Below, in pieces: positions 12,689-24,931 of a stretch of 64,000 nt of DNA. The notes under the pieces are model-generated. The model was not told the origin of the DNA, searched no databases, and saw only the letters and a program-made list of their open reading frames with translations. This DNA is from Rutidosis leptorrhynchoides (taxonomy: Eukaryota; Streptophyta; Magnoliopsida; Asterales; Asteraceae). Both the position numbers and the translations under genes were made by a program. Location: contig NC_092337.1 in the NCBI RefSeq assembly GCF_046630445.1, positions 360,770,001 to 360,834,000 of the forward strand, in the 5' to 3' direction. Within the stretch, counting starts at the first letter, position 1. Each line of letters starts with the position of its first letter.

Positions 12689-14039
12689 TCACTGAATATC
12701 CTATTAGTTTTTAAAAGGAAAGAAAAATTATATAAGTTATCCAATTAATAGACTTTTCTGAGTTTGCCCACGTTTTGAATAGCCAAAAGATGCAGCAGAG
12801 GGGCAGGATTCGTTTGGTCTCAATATAATTGAGTACTGTTTGGCTCCAATAACCCGGTCCACGTACAAATCCAACTATTACTACGAACCAGAAAATTTTG
12901 ATGTCTATCAATTTAACCACTTAAAATAAATTTTCGTAATTTTAAGAAGTTTTAGATAAGAAATAGAGAAAATTCTAAGTCCTAAAAACTAGAATGACGA
13001 GAAATAAGAATGAAAAAGAGCGCGTCGAAAAAGGTCGAAAAAGAAAAGGGTTGAAAAAAATAAAATAAATAAAAGGCGTAGAAAAATAAGAAAGAAAAAG
13101 AGTGACTTATAAAACTTTAAAACACTCGACTAACCCAACCTTATTACTATCACTAACTTAAAATTAAAATTGCAAATTGAGATTACTAATTGGAGTGATA
13201 ATTGATACATAGGTAAAAGGCGTCGAAAAATTCTAAAGCACCTAAATCTTAGTCTAAAGAAAAAGCACTTAAGGGATTTTACGGTAAAACCTAAAAATCT
13301 AGAAATAAAAATAACTATGGCAAAAACTATATTTAAAACTAAATACGAGCGAAAAATACAAAAAATTACGCTAAACAATTAAAAAGGGACAAAATATAAA
13401 AATATACTAAAAGTTGTAAAAATTACAATTTTTATAAAAATATTATTTTTATATTATTTATTTTATAAAACTATTAATTTTAAAATTTAATAAAACTAAT
13501 TAAACTAAATATATAAAATAATTAAAACTAAACTAAATTAACTAATTAAAAATTAAAAACCTAATTAGGGTTTTAATTTAATTATAATAAATTATACCCC
13601 GTAATTAATGCTGATTAGGGTTGCTGGACACGCGTGTCAGGGTGGCTCCGCGAGTCGCGGTGCCACGTACCAGAAAACTCCGCAAGTCGCGGTGATTGAA
13701 TTTTCAAATGAGGTGCAGGCCAAAATCGTTCGGTTTTTAATACTTTTTTTATTTATTTATATTTTTTTATTTTTCTGTTTTAATATTTATATAAAATATT
13801 TATATTAATTAAATAAAAACTTATGTTTTAAAAAATAAAATAAAAATAGAAATACTTTATAATTTTATAAAAATCTTAAAAATAGATTTATATATATATA
13901 TTTTTTCGGTTTTTTTTTATATTTTTGATATTTAAAAAAAATGTATTTTTACAAAAACTAAATAAAACTTAATAAAAATCTTTTTTTTTATATGTGGCGT
14001 TTCGCTTCGGCGTTCCCCGGCAGCGGCGCCAAAAATACT
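12689..14039 (-). mobile_element. Athila A 5' leader (untranslated)
   Basis: This lies between the 5' LTR (14040) and gag. It begins with an 8-nt spacer and the primer binding site, is very AT-rich with A/T tracts, and contains one GC-rich palindrome doublet (13646-13662 and 13678-13694). The part next to the LTR is similar to the leader of the plus-strand Athila at 58312-58802, including the palindromes and the following CAGCATTAATTACGG block. A long leader is usual for Athila elements. I see no convincing gene in it; a short plus-strand frame at 13608-13808 is not supported. Confidence 0.75.
14014..14031 (-). other. Primer binding site for tRNA-Asp (Athila A)
   Basis: The minus strand reads TGGCGCCGCTGCCGGGGA, 8 nt inside the LTR end. 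From established knowledge, Athila elements use a PBS complementary to the 3' end of tRNA-Asp, and this matches that pattern with a single difference that I can recall. The identical 18-mer occurs at 58320-58337. Confidence 0.85.
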
Positions 14040-14283
14040 TGATGTTATGCGCAGAGGTGTATATGAAATAGCTTTATTTTTACAACTAAATACTATTAAA
14101 TACGATACAATTTTACACAAGATATTTATTTATTTATAGAATGGATATACTTAAACCTTGCTACAACACTTATAGGCAGTGTACCTAATCGTACAGTAGT
14201 GTAGTTTTTAGTAAGTCCGGTTCGTTCCACAGGGAATCTTTTAAACAAAGCTTAACGCTATATTAGTTTTAATTTATAAAAAT

Positions 14284-14346
<63 letters not shown>

Positions 14347-15467
14347 TAATATTATTATTATAAAGGGGGTTTTTACCGTTTAATGATCGGTTTGTCGATT
14401 TTTAAAACTTTAGTCGCAGTTAAAACCTAATGTAAAATATTAAATAAATAAAAGACTTAATTTAAAGCGTAAAGTAAATAACGATAATGAAATTGCGATA
14501 AATAAAAGTGCGATAAAATAAAATTGCGATAATTAAAAATACGATAATTAAAAGTGCAATTAAATACAATAAATAAAAGTGCGATAATTAGAAGTGCAAT
14601 TAAATATAAAATAAAGGAAATTAAATATGAAATAAAAGAATTATGCTTATTTAAACTTCCGTAATCATGATGTTTGACGTGTTGATTTTAGTTTTATGCC
14701 CATGGGTTAATTGTCCTTTGTCCTGGATTATTTAATATGTCCGTCTGGTTTTTGTCCATAACAGTCCATCAGTCATAAATATAAAGTGCGAGTATCCTCG
14801 TCAAATTATCCTTATACCCGAAGTCAAATATTCCAACTAATTGGGGACTTAAACTGTAACAAGGTTTTAATACTTTGTTTAATAATTACACCAGGTTATC
14901 GACTGCGTGTAACAAGGTTTTAATACTTTGTTATCAATTATGCCAAGTGTCCTTGTACATAATTTCACCCCTGTTTTAATAATTCTAGTGACTATTAATC
15001 AATTCCCGTGTCCGGTTAAATGAACTATTATTCATACATATAAATACCCCGCCCATCGTGTCCGATCGAGTGTATATGGTTATTTATAGGGACGTCCAAT
15101 TGTAAATCTTTATATTAAAATTAAAAAACTATCATTTAGTTAAACAAATATAAAGCCCATTAATAGCCCATAGTCTAATTTCCACAAGTGTCGTTCTTTT
15201 GTCCAAACCCCAATTATGGTACAAAGCCCAATTACCCAATTTTAGTAATTAGCCCAACATCATGATTACTTCGATTTAAATAAGCATAATAATAACTTAG
15301 CTACGAGATATTAAATTAAAAAGGTTGAACATAACTTACAGTGATTAAAAATAGCGTAGCGTTACACGGACAGAATTTCGACTTACACCCTTACAACATT
15401 CGCTAACATACCCTTATTATTAGAAATTAAAATTAAAATTAAAATTAAAATTAAAATTAAAATATAA

Positions 15468-15551
<84 letters not shown>

Positions 15552-16148
15552 GTTTAGATAGAGAGATTAAAGGATATATAAAACGTTCAGAATGCGCGAG
15601 CTTTTATAGGCATTTTTGTCCAGGACAGCTCCGCGAGTCGCGGTATTTTTTCACTACAAACTCCGCAAGTCGCGGAGTTCGTAAATCCAGCTCACACAAG
15701 TTTGGATCCTAGTCTGCCGACGGTTTTAATATATAAATATAATATATATATATAATTTATATAATTAATTATATATTATATTATATTTATATACATAGTT
15801 AACTTGTAATTTTTAGTCCGTTGCGTCGAGCGTTGAGAGTTGACTCTGGTCCCGGTTCCGGATTTTCGAACGTCCTTGCGTACTATTTTATATCGTGTAC
15901 TTTGCGTTTTGCGTCTTGTACTCTTGTCATTCTGAGACGTTTCTTATCAATAATTGGAACCTCTTTGATTGTATTTTGTACTTTTGAGCTTTTTGGTCAT
16001 TTGCGTCTTCAATTCGTCGAATCTATCTTTTGTCTTCACCTTTTATTATTTAAACGAATATCACTTGTAAATAGAACAATTGCAACTAAAAGCTTGTCTT
16101 TCTTGAGGGATAATGCTATGAAATATATGTTCGTTTTTAGCATTATCA
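14040..16148 (-). mobile_element. 5' LTR of Athila A (2.1 kb)
   Basis: On the plus strand it runs from TGATGTTATGCG (14040) to TTTTTAGCATTATCA (16148), giving TGAT...ATCA ends. It is collinear with the LTRs at 56328-58311 (inverted) and 58803-60792, but longer because of TA microsatellite expansions at about 14288-14344 and 15461-15551 and an ATTAAA run just before. Reading on the minus strand, U3 holds the palindrome doublet (15677-15629), a 20-bp gap and a TATA-like TATAAA at 15608-15603. It is placed as the 5' LTR because the PBS lies 8 nt beyond its inner end. The outer flank (CCTAG from 16149) is chromovirus A leader. Confidence 0.9.
15629..15677 (-). promoter_or_regulatory. Paired GC-rich palindrome upstream of the LTR TATA box (Athila A)
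   Basis: There are two 17-bp copies, at 15629-15645 (CTCCGCGAGTCGCGGTA) and 15661-15677 (CTCCGCAAGTCGCGGAG), with starts 32 bp apart. They lie 20 bp upstream of the TATA-like box at 15608-15603 in the element's own orientation. The same arrangement is found in both other complete LTRs. A promoter role is inferred from position only. Confidence 0.5.
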
Positions 16149-16574
16149 CCTAGCCAATGGTCATAACGGTTATTTTCCACAAGACCAAGGATGGGAAGTC
16201 GTCTTAGTAAAACCAGAATGCATGACTTGTTTCTGGACTTATGAATTACGTGTCTTTATTTCCTTTGCTGAACAACTTGCGTATTAACTATGTTTATCTT
16301 CAAAACTTTCCTGTATCAAAGTGTACTATATTTCATGTTATATGTAATATAGCGATGTTGTAAATTTGAAGAATATTTGTATGTGATATATTATTATAAT
16401 CAGTTTTTCATATGGAATTGTAGTAGTTGAATTGTATATTAGCTACTAAGTATGAACTTAACGGGTAGGTAGTACCCGAATTTAAACTTATAAAACGCTA
16501 ATATGAAGAAAAAGCTTTTATAAATGAGTTCATATTATGCTACGAAATACTATTGACTACTCTTAATATTCTGT
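16149..16574 (+). mobile_element. Chromovirus A leader (5' part lost to Athila insertion)
   Basis: This is the stretch between the Athila LTR and the first gag codons, on the same strand as gag. The 5' LTR and primer site are not next to it and would lie left of the Athila insertion. It includes an open stretch of 43 codons (16156-16287) ending in TAA that reads like real protein (NGHNGYFPQDQGWEV...), and a short GGGTAGGTAGTACCC inverted repeat near 16461-16479. The function of neither is known. Confidence 0.6.
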
Positions 16575-17730
16575 ATGATTAACTCGATTCAGTTGGCTAT
16601 TTTGAAGGAAATGGTACCGACTACTCGACACACCATGAATATGAGCGAAGAGGAATTTCGTACCTTTCTTGCTGCAAATATAGCCGCAGTACAGGCTGCA
16701 CTACATACCAAAAATAACTCTGAATCTAGCAATGCAGCTAACGGCGCAAGAAATCGTATAGGATGCTCCTACAAAGAATTCACCGCCTGCAAATCTTTGG
16801 AATTTGATGGAACCGAAGGACCAATTGGATTGAAACGGTGGACCGAGAAAGTCGAATCGGTGTTTGCCATAAGTAAGTGTACTGAAGAGGACAAAGTTAA
16901 GTACGTTACGCATACCTTCACAGGTACTGCGTTAACGTGGTGGAACATATATCTTGAACAGGTAGGACAAAATGCTGCTTACGCACTACCGTGGTCGGCA
17001 TTCAAGCAATTGATGAACGAACAGTACCGTCCTAGAAACGAAGTCAGTAAACTCAAGGCAGAACTTAGAGAGTTACGAACACAAGGGTTCGACGTTACCA
17101 CATATGAACGATGATTCACAAAGTTATGCCTATTGTGTCCGGGAGCATTCGAAGATGAAGAAGAGAAGATCGACGCGTTTGTAAAAGGGTTACCAGTAAG
17201 GATTCAAGAAGATGTGAGTTCACACGAGCCCACTTCTATACAGAAGGCAAGTCGAATGGCTCATAAACTCATAAATCATATTGAGGGAAGAATTAAAGAG
17301 CAGGCGGCCGGAGAAGCCAATACGAAACAAGTCAAGAGGAAATGGGAAGAAACCAGTGACAAGGGTCACAATTTCAATAATCAACCCAACAATCATAACT
17401 ACAATCGCACCAATTTTCGCAACAACAAATGCAACAACAACAACCACCCCAGCAACAACTACAACAACCGTTTCAACAACAATAACAACCGCAACAACAA
17501 CAACAACAACAACAACAATCCCAATAATAACAACAAGAGGCAGAAATTCTGCCAGAGATGTGAAGGATACCATCCAACTGGGCTCTGTACAGTAGTGTGT
17601 ACTAAGTGTAATAGAAAGGGCCATGGTGCGACAAAGTGAGAAATCTACGGATCAATGGCTAAGGGAACAAATAATGCCGGAACAAGTTATGCAGACATTA
17701 CCTGTTTTGGATGCGGGAAGAAGGGCCATT
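16575..17730 (+). pseudogene. Chromovirus A gag with zinc knuckles, broken by three stops
   Basis: The frame begins at an ATG at 16575 and has gag signatures (KRWTEKVESVFAISKCTEEDK, TGTALTWWN, FKQLMNEQYRP). It is interrupted by TGA at 17112-17114 (apparently CGA to TGA) and continues in frame from 17133. A long Asn-rich run coded by AAC/AAT follows (about 17380-17540), then zinc-knuckle-like motifs: CQRCEGYHPTGLC, CTKCNRKGHGATK with the final Cys replaced by TGA (17637-17639), and CFGCGKKGH followed by TAA at 17728-17730. This is clearly a dead copy. The antisense frame through the Asn-rich run is only its shadow. Confidence 0.88.
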
Positions 17731-18397
17731 AAAAAAATATGTGTCCAAATCAGGGGATAATAATGGGCAAGGCCGAGGAAGAGTCTTCAACATTAATGCG
17801 GTTGAAGCGCAGGAAGACCCGGAGCTTATTACGGGTACGTTTCTTATTGACAATATATCTGCTTATGTTTTATTTGATTCGGGTGCGGATAGAAGCTATA
17901 TGAGTAAGGATTTCTGTGCTAAATTAAGTTGTCCATTGACACCTTTGGATAATAAGTTTATACTAGAATTAGCAAACGGTAAATTAATTGCAGCAGATAA
18001 CATATGTCGGAATCGAGAAATTAAACTGGTTAGTGAAACATTTAAGATTGATTTGATACCAGTAGAGTTAGGGAGTTTTGATGTGATAATCGGCATGGAC
18101 TGGTTGAAAGAGGTGAAAGCAGAGATCGTATGTTACAAAAATGCAATTCGCATTGTACGAGAAGAAGAAAAACCCTTAATGGTGTACGGAGAAAAGAGCA
18201 ACGCGAAGCTAAATCTTATTAGTAATTTGAAGGCGCAAAAGTTAATAAGAAAGGATTGCTATACTGTTCTAATACACGTCGAGAAAGTACAAACTGAAGA
18301 AAAGAGCATCAATGATGTTCCCGTCGCAAAAGAATTTACCGATGTATTTCCGAAAGAATTACCGGGATTACCTCCACACCGATCCGTTGAATTTTAA
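17731..18397 (+). pseudogene. Chromovirus A protease and start of RT
   Basis: The reading frame changes by one base between about 17735 and 17760, after which an open stretch runs to TAA at 18395-18397. It carries the aspartic protease: VLFDSGADRSYMSKDF (DSGA active site), LELANGKLI, and FDVIIGMDWL. The last part (EFTDVFPKELPGLPPHRSVEF) is the typical linker to reverse transcriptase. The stop looks like CAA to TAA. The protease would cut the Gag-Pol polyprotein. Confidence 0.87.
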
Positions 18398-19119
18398 ATA
18401 GATCTTTTACTGGGAGCTGCACCAATAGCTCGTGCTCCATACAGACTCGCACCCAGCGAAATGAAGGAACTTCAAAGCCAATTACAAGAACTTCTAGAGC
18501 GTGGTTTCATACGACCAAGTACATCACCATGGGGAGCTCCTGTTTTGTTTGTCAAAAAGAAGGATGGTACATTCAGGTTGTGTATCGACTACTGAGATTT
18601 GAACAAACTTACCATCAAGAACCATTACCCACTACCGAGAATCGACGACTTATTTGATCAATTACAAGGCTCGTCAGTTTATTCAAAGATTGATTTACGT
18701 TCTGGGTATCATCAAATGCGGTGAAGGAGGACGATATTCCAAAGACTGCTTTCAGAACGCGTTACAGTCATTAAGAGTTTATGGTTATGCCGTTTGGATT
18801 GACTAACGCACCAGCGGTGTTCATGGACCTCATGAACCGTGTGTGCGGGCCATATCTTGACAAGTTTGTCATTGTTTTCATTGATAACATACTTATCTAC
18901 TCAAAGAATGATCAAGAGCACGAAGAATATTTGATAAAAGTGCTAGAGTTGTTGAGGAAAGAAAAACTGTACGCTAAGTTTTCAAAGTGTGCATTTTGGT
19001 TGGAAGAAGTTCAATCCCTCGGTCACATAGTGAACAAAGAAGGTATTCAGGTGGATCCGGCAAAGATTGAGACCGTTGAAAAGTGGGAAACCCCTAAAAC
19101 TCTGAAGCATATACGCTAA
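18398..19119 (+). pseudogene. Chromovirus A reverse transcriptase, catalytic Asp mutated
   Basis: RT blocks can be followed across breaks: [20 protein letters not shown], then TGA at 18593-18595 within the conserved YRDLN position, a one-base frameshift near 18720, TAA at 18772-18774, then [19 protein letters not shown] and the catalytic box. That box reads FIDNILIYS where FIDD is expected: the second catalytic Asp is Asn (codon 18886-18888, a G to A change). Another TAA closes the segment at 19117-19119. Five independent lesions make it a long-dead copy. Confidence 0.9.
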
Positions 19120-20403
19120 TTTTTAGGACTGGCTGGTTACTACAGAAGATTCATCCAAGATTTTTCCAAAATAGCAAAACCCATGACTGCATTAACGCAT
19201 AAAGGGAAGAAATTTGAATGGAAGGATGAACAAGAAAAAGTGTTTCGATTGTTGAATAAAAAGTTAACTACGGCACCTATATTGTCATTGCCTGAAGGGA
19301 ATGATGATTTTGTGATATATTGTGACGTCTCAAAGCAAGGCCTCGGTTGTGTATTAATGCAACGAACGAAGGTAATTGCTTATGCGTCTAGATAATTGAA
19401 GATTCACGAGCAAAATTATACGACACACGATTTGGAATTAGGCGCTGTTGTTTTTGCATTAAAGACTTGGAGGCACTACTTATATGGGGTCAAAAGTATT
19501 ATATATACCGACCACAAAAGTCTTCAGCATATATTTAATCAGAAACAACTGAACATGAGGCAGCGCAGGTGGATTGAATTGTTGAATGATTATGACTTTG
19601 AGATTCGTTACCACCCGGGAAAGGTGAATGTGGTAGCCGACGCTTTGAGTAGAAAGGACAGAGAACCCATTCGAGTAAAAGCTATGAATATAATGATTCA
19701 CAATAACCTTACTACTCAAATAAAGGAGGCGCAACAAGGAGTTTTAAAAGAGGGAAATTTAAAGGATGAAATACCCAAAGGATCGGAGAAGCATCTTAAT
19801 ATTCGGGAAGACGGAACCCGGTATAGGGCTGAAAGAATTTGGGTACCGAAATTTGGAGATATGAGAGAAATGGTACTTAGAGAAGCTCATAAAACCAGAT
19901 ACTCAATACATCCTGGAATGGGGAAGATGTACAAGGATCTCAAGAAACATTTTTGGTGGCCAGGTATGAAAGCCGATGTTGCTAAATACGTAGGGGAATG
20001 TTTGACGTGTTCTAAGGTCAAAGCGGAACATCAGAAACCATCAGGTCTACTTCAACAACCCGAAATCCCGGAATGGAAATGGGAAAACATTACCATGGAT
20101 TTCATCACTAAATTGCCAAGGACTGCAAGTGGTTTTGATACTATTTGGGTAATAGTTGATCGTCTCACCAAATCAGCACACTTCCTGCCAATAAGAGAAG
20201 ATGACAAGATGGAGAAGTTAGCACGACTGTATTTGAAGGAAGTCGTCTTCAGACATGGAATACCAATCTCTATTATCTCTGATAGGGATGGCAGATTTGT
20301 TTCAAGGTTTTGGCAGATATTACAACAAGCATTGGGAACTCGTCTAGACATGAGTACTGCCTATCATCCACAAATCGATGGGCAGAACGAAAGGACGATA
20401 TAG
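19120..20403 (+). pseudogene. Chromovirus A RNase H and integrase N-terminal part
   Basis: After the stop at 19117 the same frame continues with FLGLAGYYRRFIQDF and RNase H (FVIYCDVSKQGLGCVLMQR), stopped by TAA at 19393-19395. It then continues through [16 protein letters not shown] and [13 protein letters not shown]. Integrase follows: zinc finger H...H...CLTCSKVK, the core with Asp in [11 protein letters not shown], Asp in IISDRDGRF and Glu in GQNERTI. A TAG at 20401-20403 ends this piece. The three integrase acidic residues are still present. Confidence 0.9.
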
Positions 20404-21162
20404 ACTCTTGAAGACATGCTACGAGCATGTGTTATTGATTTTGGAAACGGTTGGGATCGACATCTACCATTAGCAGAATTTTTCTACAACAACAGTTACC
20501 ACTCGAGTATCGAAATGGCACCGTTTGAAGCATTTTATGGTAGAAAGTGCAGGTCTCCGATTTGTTGGAGTGAAGTGGGGGATAGACAGATTACGGGTCC
20601 AGAGATAATACAAGAAACTACCGAGAAGATCATCCAAATTCAACAACGGTTGAAAACCGCCCAAAGTCGACAAAAGAGCTACGCCGACATTAAAAGAAAA
20701 GATATAGAATTTGAAATTGGAGAGATGGTCATGCTTAAGGTTGCACCTTGGAAAGGCGTTGTTCGATTTGGTAAACGAGGGAAATTAAATCCAAGGTATA
20801 TAGGACCATTCAAGATTATTGATCGTGTCGGACCAGTAGCTTACCGACTTGAATTACCACAACAACTCGCGGCTGTACATAAAACTTTCCACGTCTCAAA
20901 TTTGAAGAAATGTTTTGCTAAAGAAGATCTCACTATTCTGTTAGACGAAATCCAAATCAACGAAAAACTTCAATTCATCGAAGAACCCGTCGAAATAATA
21001 GATCGTGAGGTTAAAAGACTTAAACAAAACAAGATACCAATTGTTAAGGTTCGATGGAATGCTCGTAGAGAACCCGAGTCCACCTGGGAACGAAAAGATC
21101 AGATGAAGAAGAAATACCCGCACTTATTTCCAGAAGATACGTCAACACATCCAACTGCTTAA
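20404..21162 (+). pseudogene. Chromovirus A integrase C-terminal half with chromodomain-like tail
   Basis: The same frame continues after the TAG at 20401-20403. It is nearly collinear with 765-1520 of chromovirus [21 protein letters not shown], the [14 protein letters not shown] block of the integrase C-terminal domain, and a chromodomain-like end ([18 protein letters not shown]). This placement identifies the element as a chromovirus, probably Tekay-like given the long LTRs, though lineage assignment needs a tree. The stop at 21160-21162 is followed by the same purine-rich block as at 1521-1555. Confidence 0.9.
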
Positions 21163-21197
21163 AATTTCGGGACGAAATTTATTTAACGGGTAGGTAC

Positions 21198-24100
21198 TGT
21201 AGTGACCCGAACTTTTCCATGTTTATATATATTAAATGAAATTGTTATTTACATGATTAAGTGTTTCCAAAATGTTAAGCAATCAAACTTGTTAAGACTT
21301 GATTAATTGAAATAGGTTTCATATAGACAATTGACCACCCAAGTTGACCGGTGATTCACGAACGTTAAAACTTGTAAAAACTATATGATGACATATATAT
21401 GATTATATATATATAGTTAACATGATATTATGATAAGTAAGTATCTCATTAGGTATTTTAACAATGAGTTATATACATAAAATTGAGTTTATTGAATTAA
21501 GAAACTCGAAACGATATATATAACGATTATCGTTATAACAACGTCTTACTAAATACATATGAATCATATTAAGATATTGATACACTATGATTAATCATGA
21601 TTAATGATAAGTAAACATGCCATTAAGTGTATTAACAATGAACTACATATGTAAAACCAAGACTACTAACTTAATGATTTCGAAACGAGACATATATGTA
21701 ACGATTATCATTGTAACAACATTTAACTATATATCTATCATACTAAGATATATTAATATATCATAATATCATGATAATGCAATATTTCAACATCTCTTTA
21801 GATATAATAAACAATGGGTTAACAACATTTAGCAAGATCGTTAACCTAAAGGTTTCAAAACAACATTTACATGTAACGACTAACGATGACTTAACGACTC
21901 AGTTAAAATGTATATACATGTAGTATTTTAATATGTATTCATACACTTTTGAAAGACTTCAAGACACTTATCAAAATACTTCTACTTAACAAAAATTCTT
22001 ACAATTACATCCTCGTTCAGTTTCATCAACAATTCTACTCGTATGCACCCGTATTCGTACTCGTACAATACACAGCTTTTAGATGTATGTACTATTGGTA
22101 TATACACTCCAATGATCAGCTTTTAGCAGTCCATGTGAGTCACCTAACACATGTGGGAACCATTATTTGGCAACTAGCATGAAATATCTCATAAAATTAC
22201 AAAAATATTAGTAATCATTCATGACTTATTTACATGTAAACAAAATTACACATCCTTTATATCTAATCCATATACCAACGACCAAAAACACCTACAAACA
22301 CTTTAATTCATCAATTTTATTCATCAAATTGATCTCTCTCAAGTTCTATCTTCAAGTTCTAAGTGTTCTTCATAAATTCTATAAGTTCTAGTTTCATAAA
22401 ATCAAGAATACTTCCAAGTTTGCTAGCTTACTTCCAATCTTGTAAAGTGATCATCCAACCTCAAGAAATCTTTCTTATTTATAGTAAGATATCTTTCTAA
22501 TACAAGGTAATACTCATATTCAAACTTTGATTCAATTTCTATAACTCTAACAATCTTATTTCGAGTGGAAATCTTACTTGAACTTGTTTTCGTGTCATGA
22601 TTCTGCTTCAAGAACTTTCAAGCCATCCAAGGATCCTTTAAAGCTAGATATATTTTTCTCATTTCCAGTGGGTTTATCCACAAAACCTGAGGTAGTAATG
22701 ATGTTCATAACATCATTCGATTTATATATATAAAACTACCTTATTCGAAGGTTTAAACTTGTAATCACTAGAACATAGTTTAGTTAATTCTAAACTTGTT
22801 CGCAAACAAAAGTTAATCCTTCTAACTTGACTTTTAAAATCAACTAAACACATGTTCTATATCTATATGATATGCTAACTTAATGATTTAAAACCTGAAA
22901 ACACGAAAAACACCGTAAAACTGGATATACGCCGTCGTAGTAACACCGCGGGCTGTTTTGGGTTAGTTAATTAAAAACTATGATAAATTTTGATTTAAAA
23001 GTTGTTCTTCTGGGAAAATGATTTTTCTTATGAACATGAAACTATATCCAAAAATCATAATTAAACTCAAAATGGAAGTATGTTTTCCAAAATGGTCATC
23101 TAGACGTCGTTCTTTCGACCGAAATGACTACCTTTACAAAAATGACTTGTAACCTGTATTTGCGACTATAAACTTATACTTTTTCTGTATAGATTTATAA
23201 ACTTAAGTTCAATATGAAACCATAGCAATTGGATTCACTCAAAACGGATTTAAAACGAAGAAGTTATGGGTAAAACAAGATTGGATATTTTGCTTGTTGT
23301 AGCTACGTGAAAATTGGTAACAAATTTATATTAATTATATCCTAGCTAACTTATATTGTATTATACATGTATTCTAATATATTATATAATCTTGGGATAC
23401 CATAGACACGTATGCAAATGTTTTGACATATCATATCGATCCATCTATATATTATTTGGAACAACCATAGACACTCTATATGTAGTAATGTTGGAGTTAG
23501 CTATACAGGGTTGAGGTTGATTCCAAAAATATATATACTTTGAGTTGTGATCTAGCCTGAGACATGTATACACTGGGTCGTGGATTGATTCAAGATAATA
23601 TATATCAATTTATTTCTGTACATCTAACTATGGACAACTAGTTGTAGGTTACTAACGAGGACAGCTGACTTAATAAACTTAAAACATCAAAATGTATTAA
23701 AAGTGTTGTAAATATATTTTGAACATACTTTGATATATATGTACATATTTTTTATAGGTTTGTGAATCGACCAGTGGCCAAGTCTTACTTCCCGACGAAG
23801 TAAAAATCTGTGAAAGTGAGTTATAGTCCCACTTTTAAAATCTAATATTTTGGGATGAGAATACATGCAGTTTTATAAATGTTTTACGAAATAGACACAA
23901 GTAATTGAAACTACATTATATGGGTGAATGATCGAAGCCGAATATGCCTCTTTTGCTTGGTAGCCTAAGAATTAGTAAACCGATCTACTAATTGACGTAA
24001 ATCCTAAAGATAGATCTATTGGGCCTAACGAACCCCATCCAAAGTACCGGATGCTTTAGTACTTCGAATTCGTTTTTATCATGTCCGAAGGATTTTCCAG

Positions 24101-24644
24101 AATGATAGGGGATATTCTTATATGCATCTTGTTAATGTCGGTTACCAGGTGTTCACCATATGAATGAATTTTATCTCTATGTATGGGATGTATATTGAAA
24201 TATGAAATCTTGTGGTCTATTATTATGATTTGATAATATATAGGTTAAACCTATAACTCACCAATATTTTTGTTGATGTTTTAAGCATGTTTATTCTCAG
24301 GTGATTATTAAGAGCTTCCGCTGTTGCATACTAAAATAAGGACAAGATTTGGAGTCCATGCTTGTATGATATTATGTAAAAACTGCATTCAAGAAACTTA
24401 TTTTTGATGTAATATATTCTTATTGTAAACCATTATGTAATGGTCGTGTGTAAACGGTATATTTTAGATTATCATTATTTGATAATCTACGTAATGCTTT
24501 TTAAACCTTTATCGATAAAATAAAGGTTATGGTTGTTTTAAAAATGAATGCAGTCTTTGAAAAACGTCTCATATAGAGGTCAAAACCTCGCGACGAAATC
24601 AATTAATATGGAACGTTTATAATTAATATGAACGGGACATTTCA
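21198..24644 (+). mobile_element. 3' LTR of chromovirus A (3.4 kb)
   Basis: TGTAGTGACCCG at the start and GAACGGGACATTTCA at the end match the chromovirus B LTR. It follows pol and the purine tract, so it is the 3' LTR. Short open frames within it (for example 21949-22182, repeated at 53652-53885) are shared LTR sequence, not supported genes. The right flank GTCCC (24645) is already coding sequence of chromovirus C, showing insertion into that element's integrase gene. Confidence 0.9.
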
Positions 24645-24896
24645 GTCCCTCTCGAGGAACTTACCATTGATGACAAACTTCATTTTGTGGAGGAACCGGT
24701 TAAAATCGTAGACACCTCCATCAAGACGCTAAAACAAAGTAGAATCCTGATTGTCAAGGTCTGTTGGAACGCCAAAAGAGGACCTGAGTTTACTTGGGAA
24801 AGGCAAGATCAAATGCAAAACAAATACCCTCATTTATTCGCGGATTCGGAAACGCAAGATCTCGAGGAAGAAACAACGACTGCTACGCCTACTTAA
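24645..24896 (+). pseudogene. Chromovirus C integrase C-terminal end (chromodomain-like)
   Basis: An open frame runs directly from the LTR border to TAA at 24894-24896. It encodes VPLEELTIDDKLHFVEEPVK followed by a chromodomain-like segment (IVKVCWNAKRGPEFTWER) and an acidic Thr-rich tail. It is similar to, but clearly diverged from, the ends of chromoviruses A and B, so it is a different family. Everything upstream is displaced by chromovirus A. AAATTTCGGGACGAAATTTC and a purine-rich run follow. Confidence 0.85.
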
Positions 24897-24931
24897 ATTT
24901 CGGGACGAAATTTCTTTTAAGGAGTAGGTAA

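Noticed and set aside
17220..17624. Long minus-strand and alternate plus-strand frames over the chromovirus gag
   Set aside because: They are shadows of the AAC/CAA-rich Asn run (poly-Val or poly-Thr in other frames) with no motif.
21949..22182. Frame shared with 53652-53885
   Set aside because: Both are the same position of a shared LTR and the chromovirus B LTR copy does not preserve the frame, so conservation reflects LTR copying, not coding.
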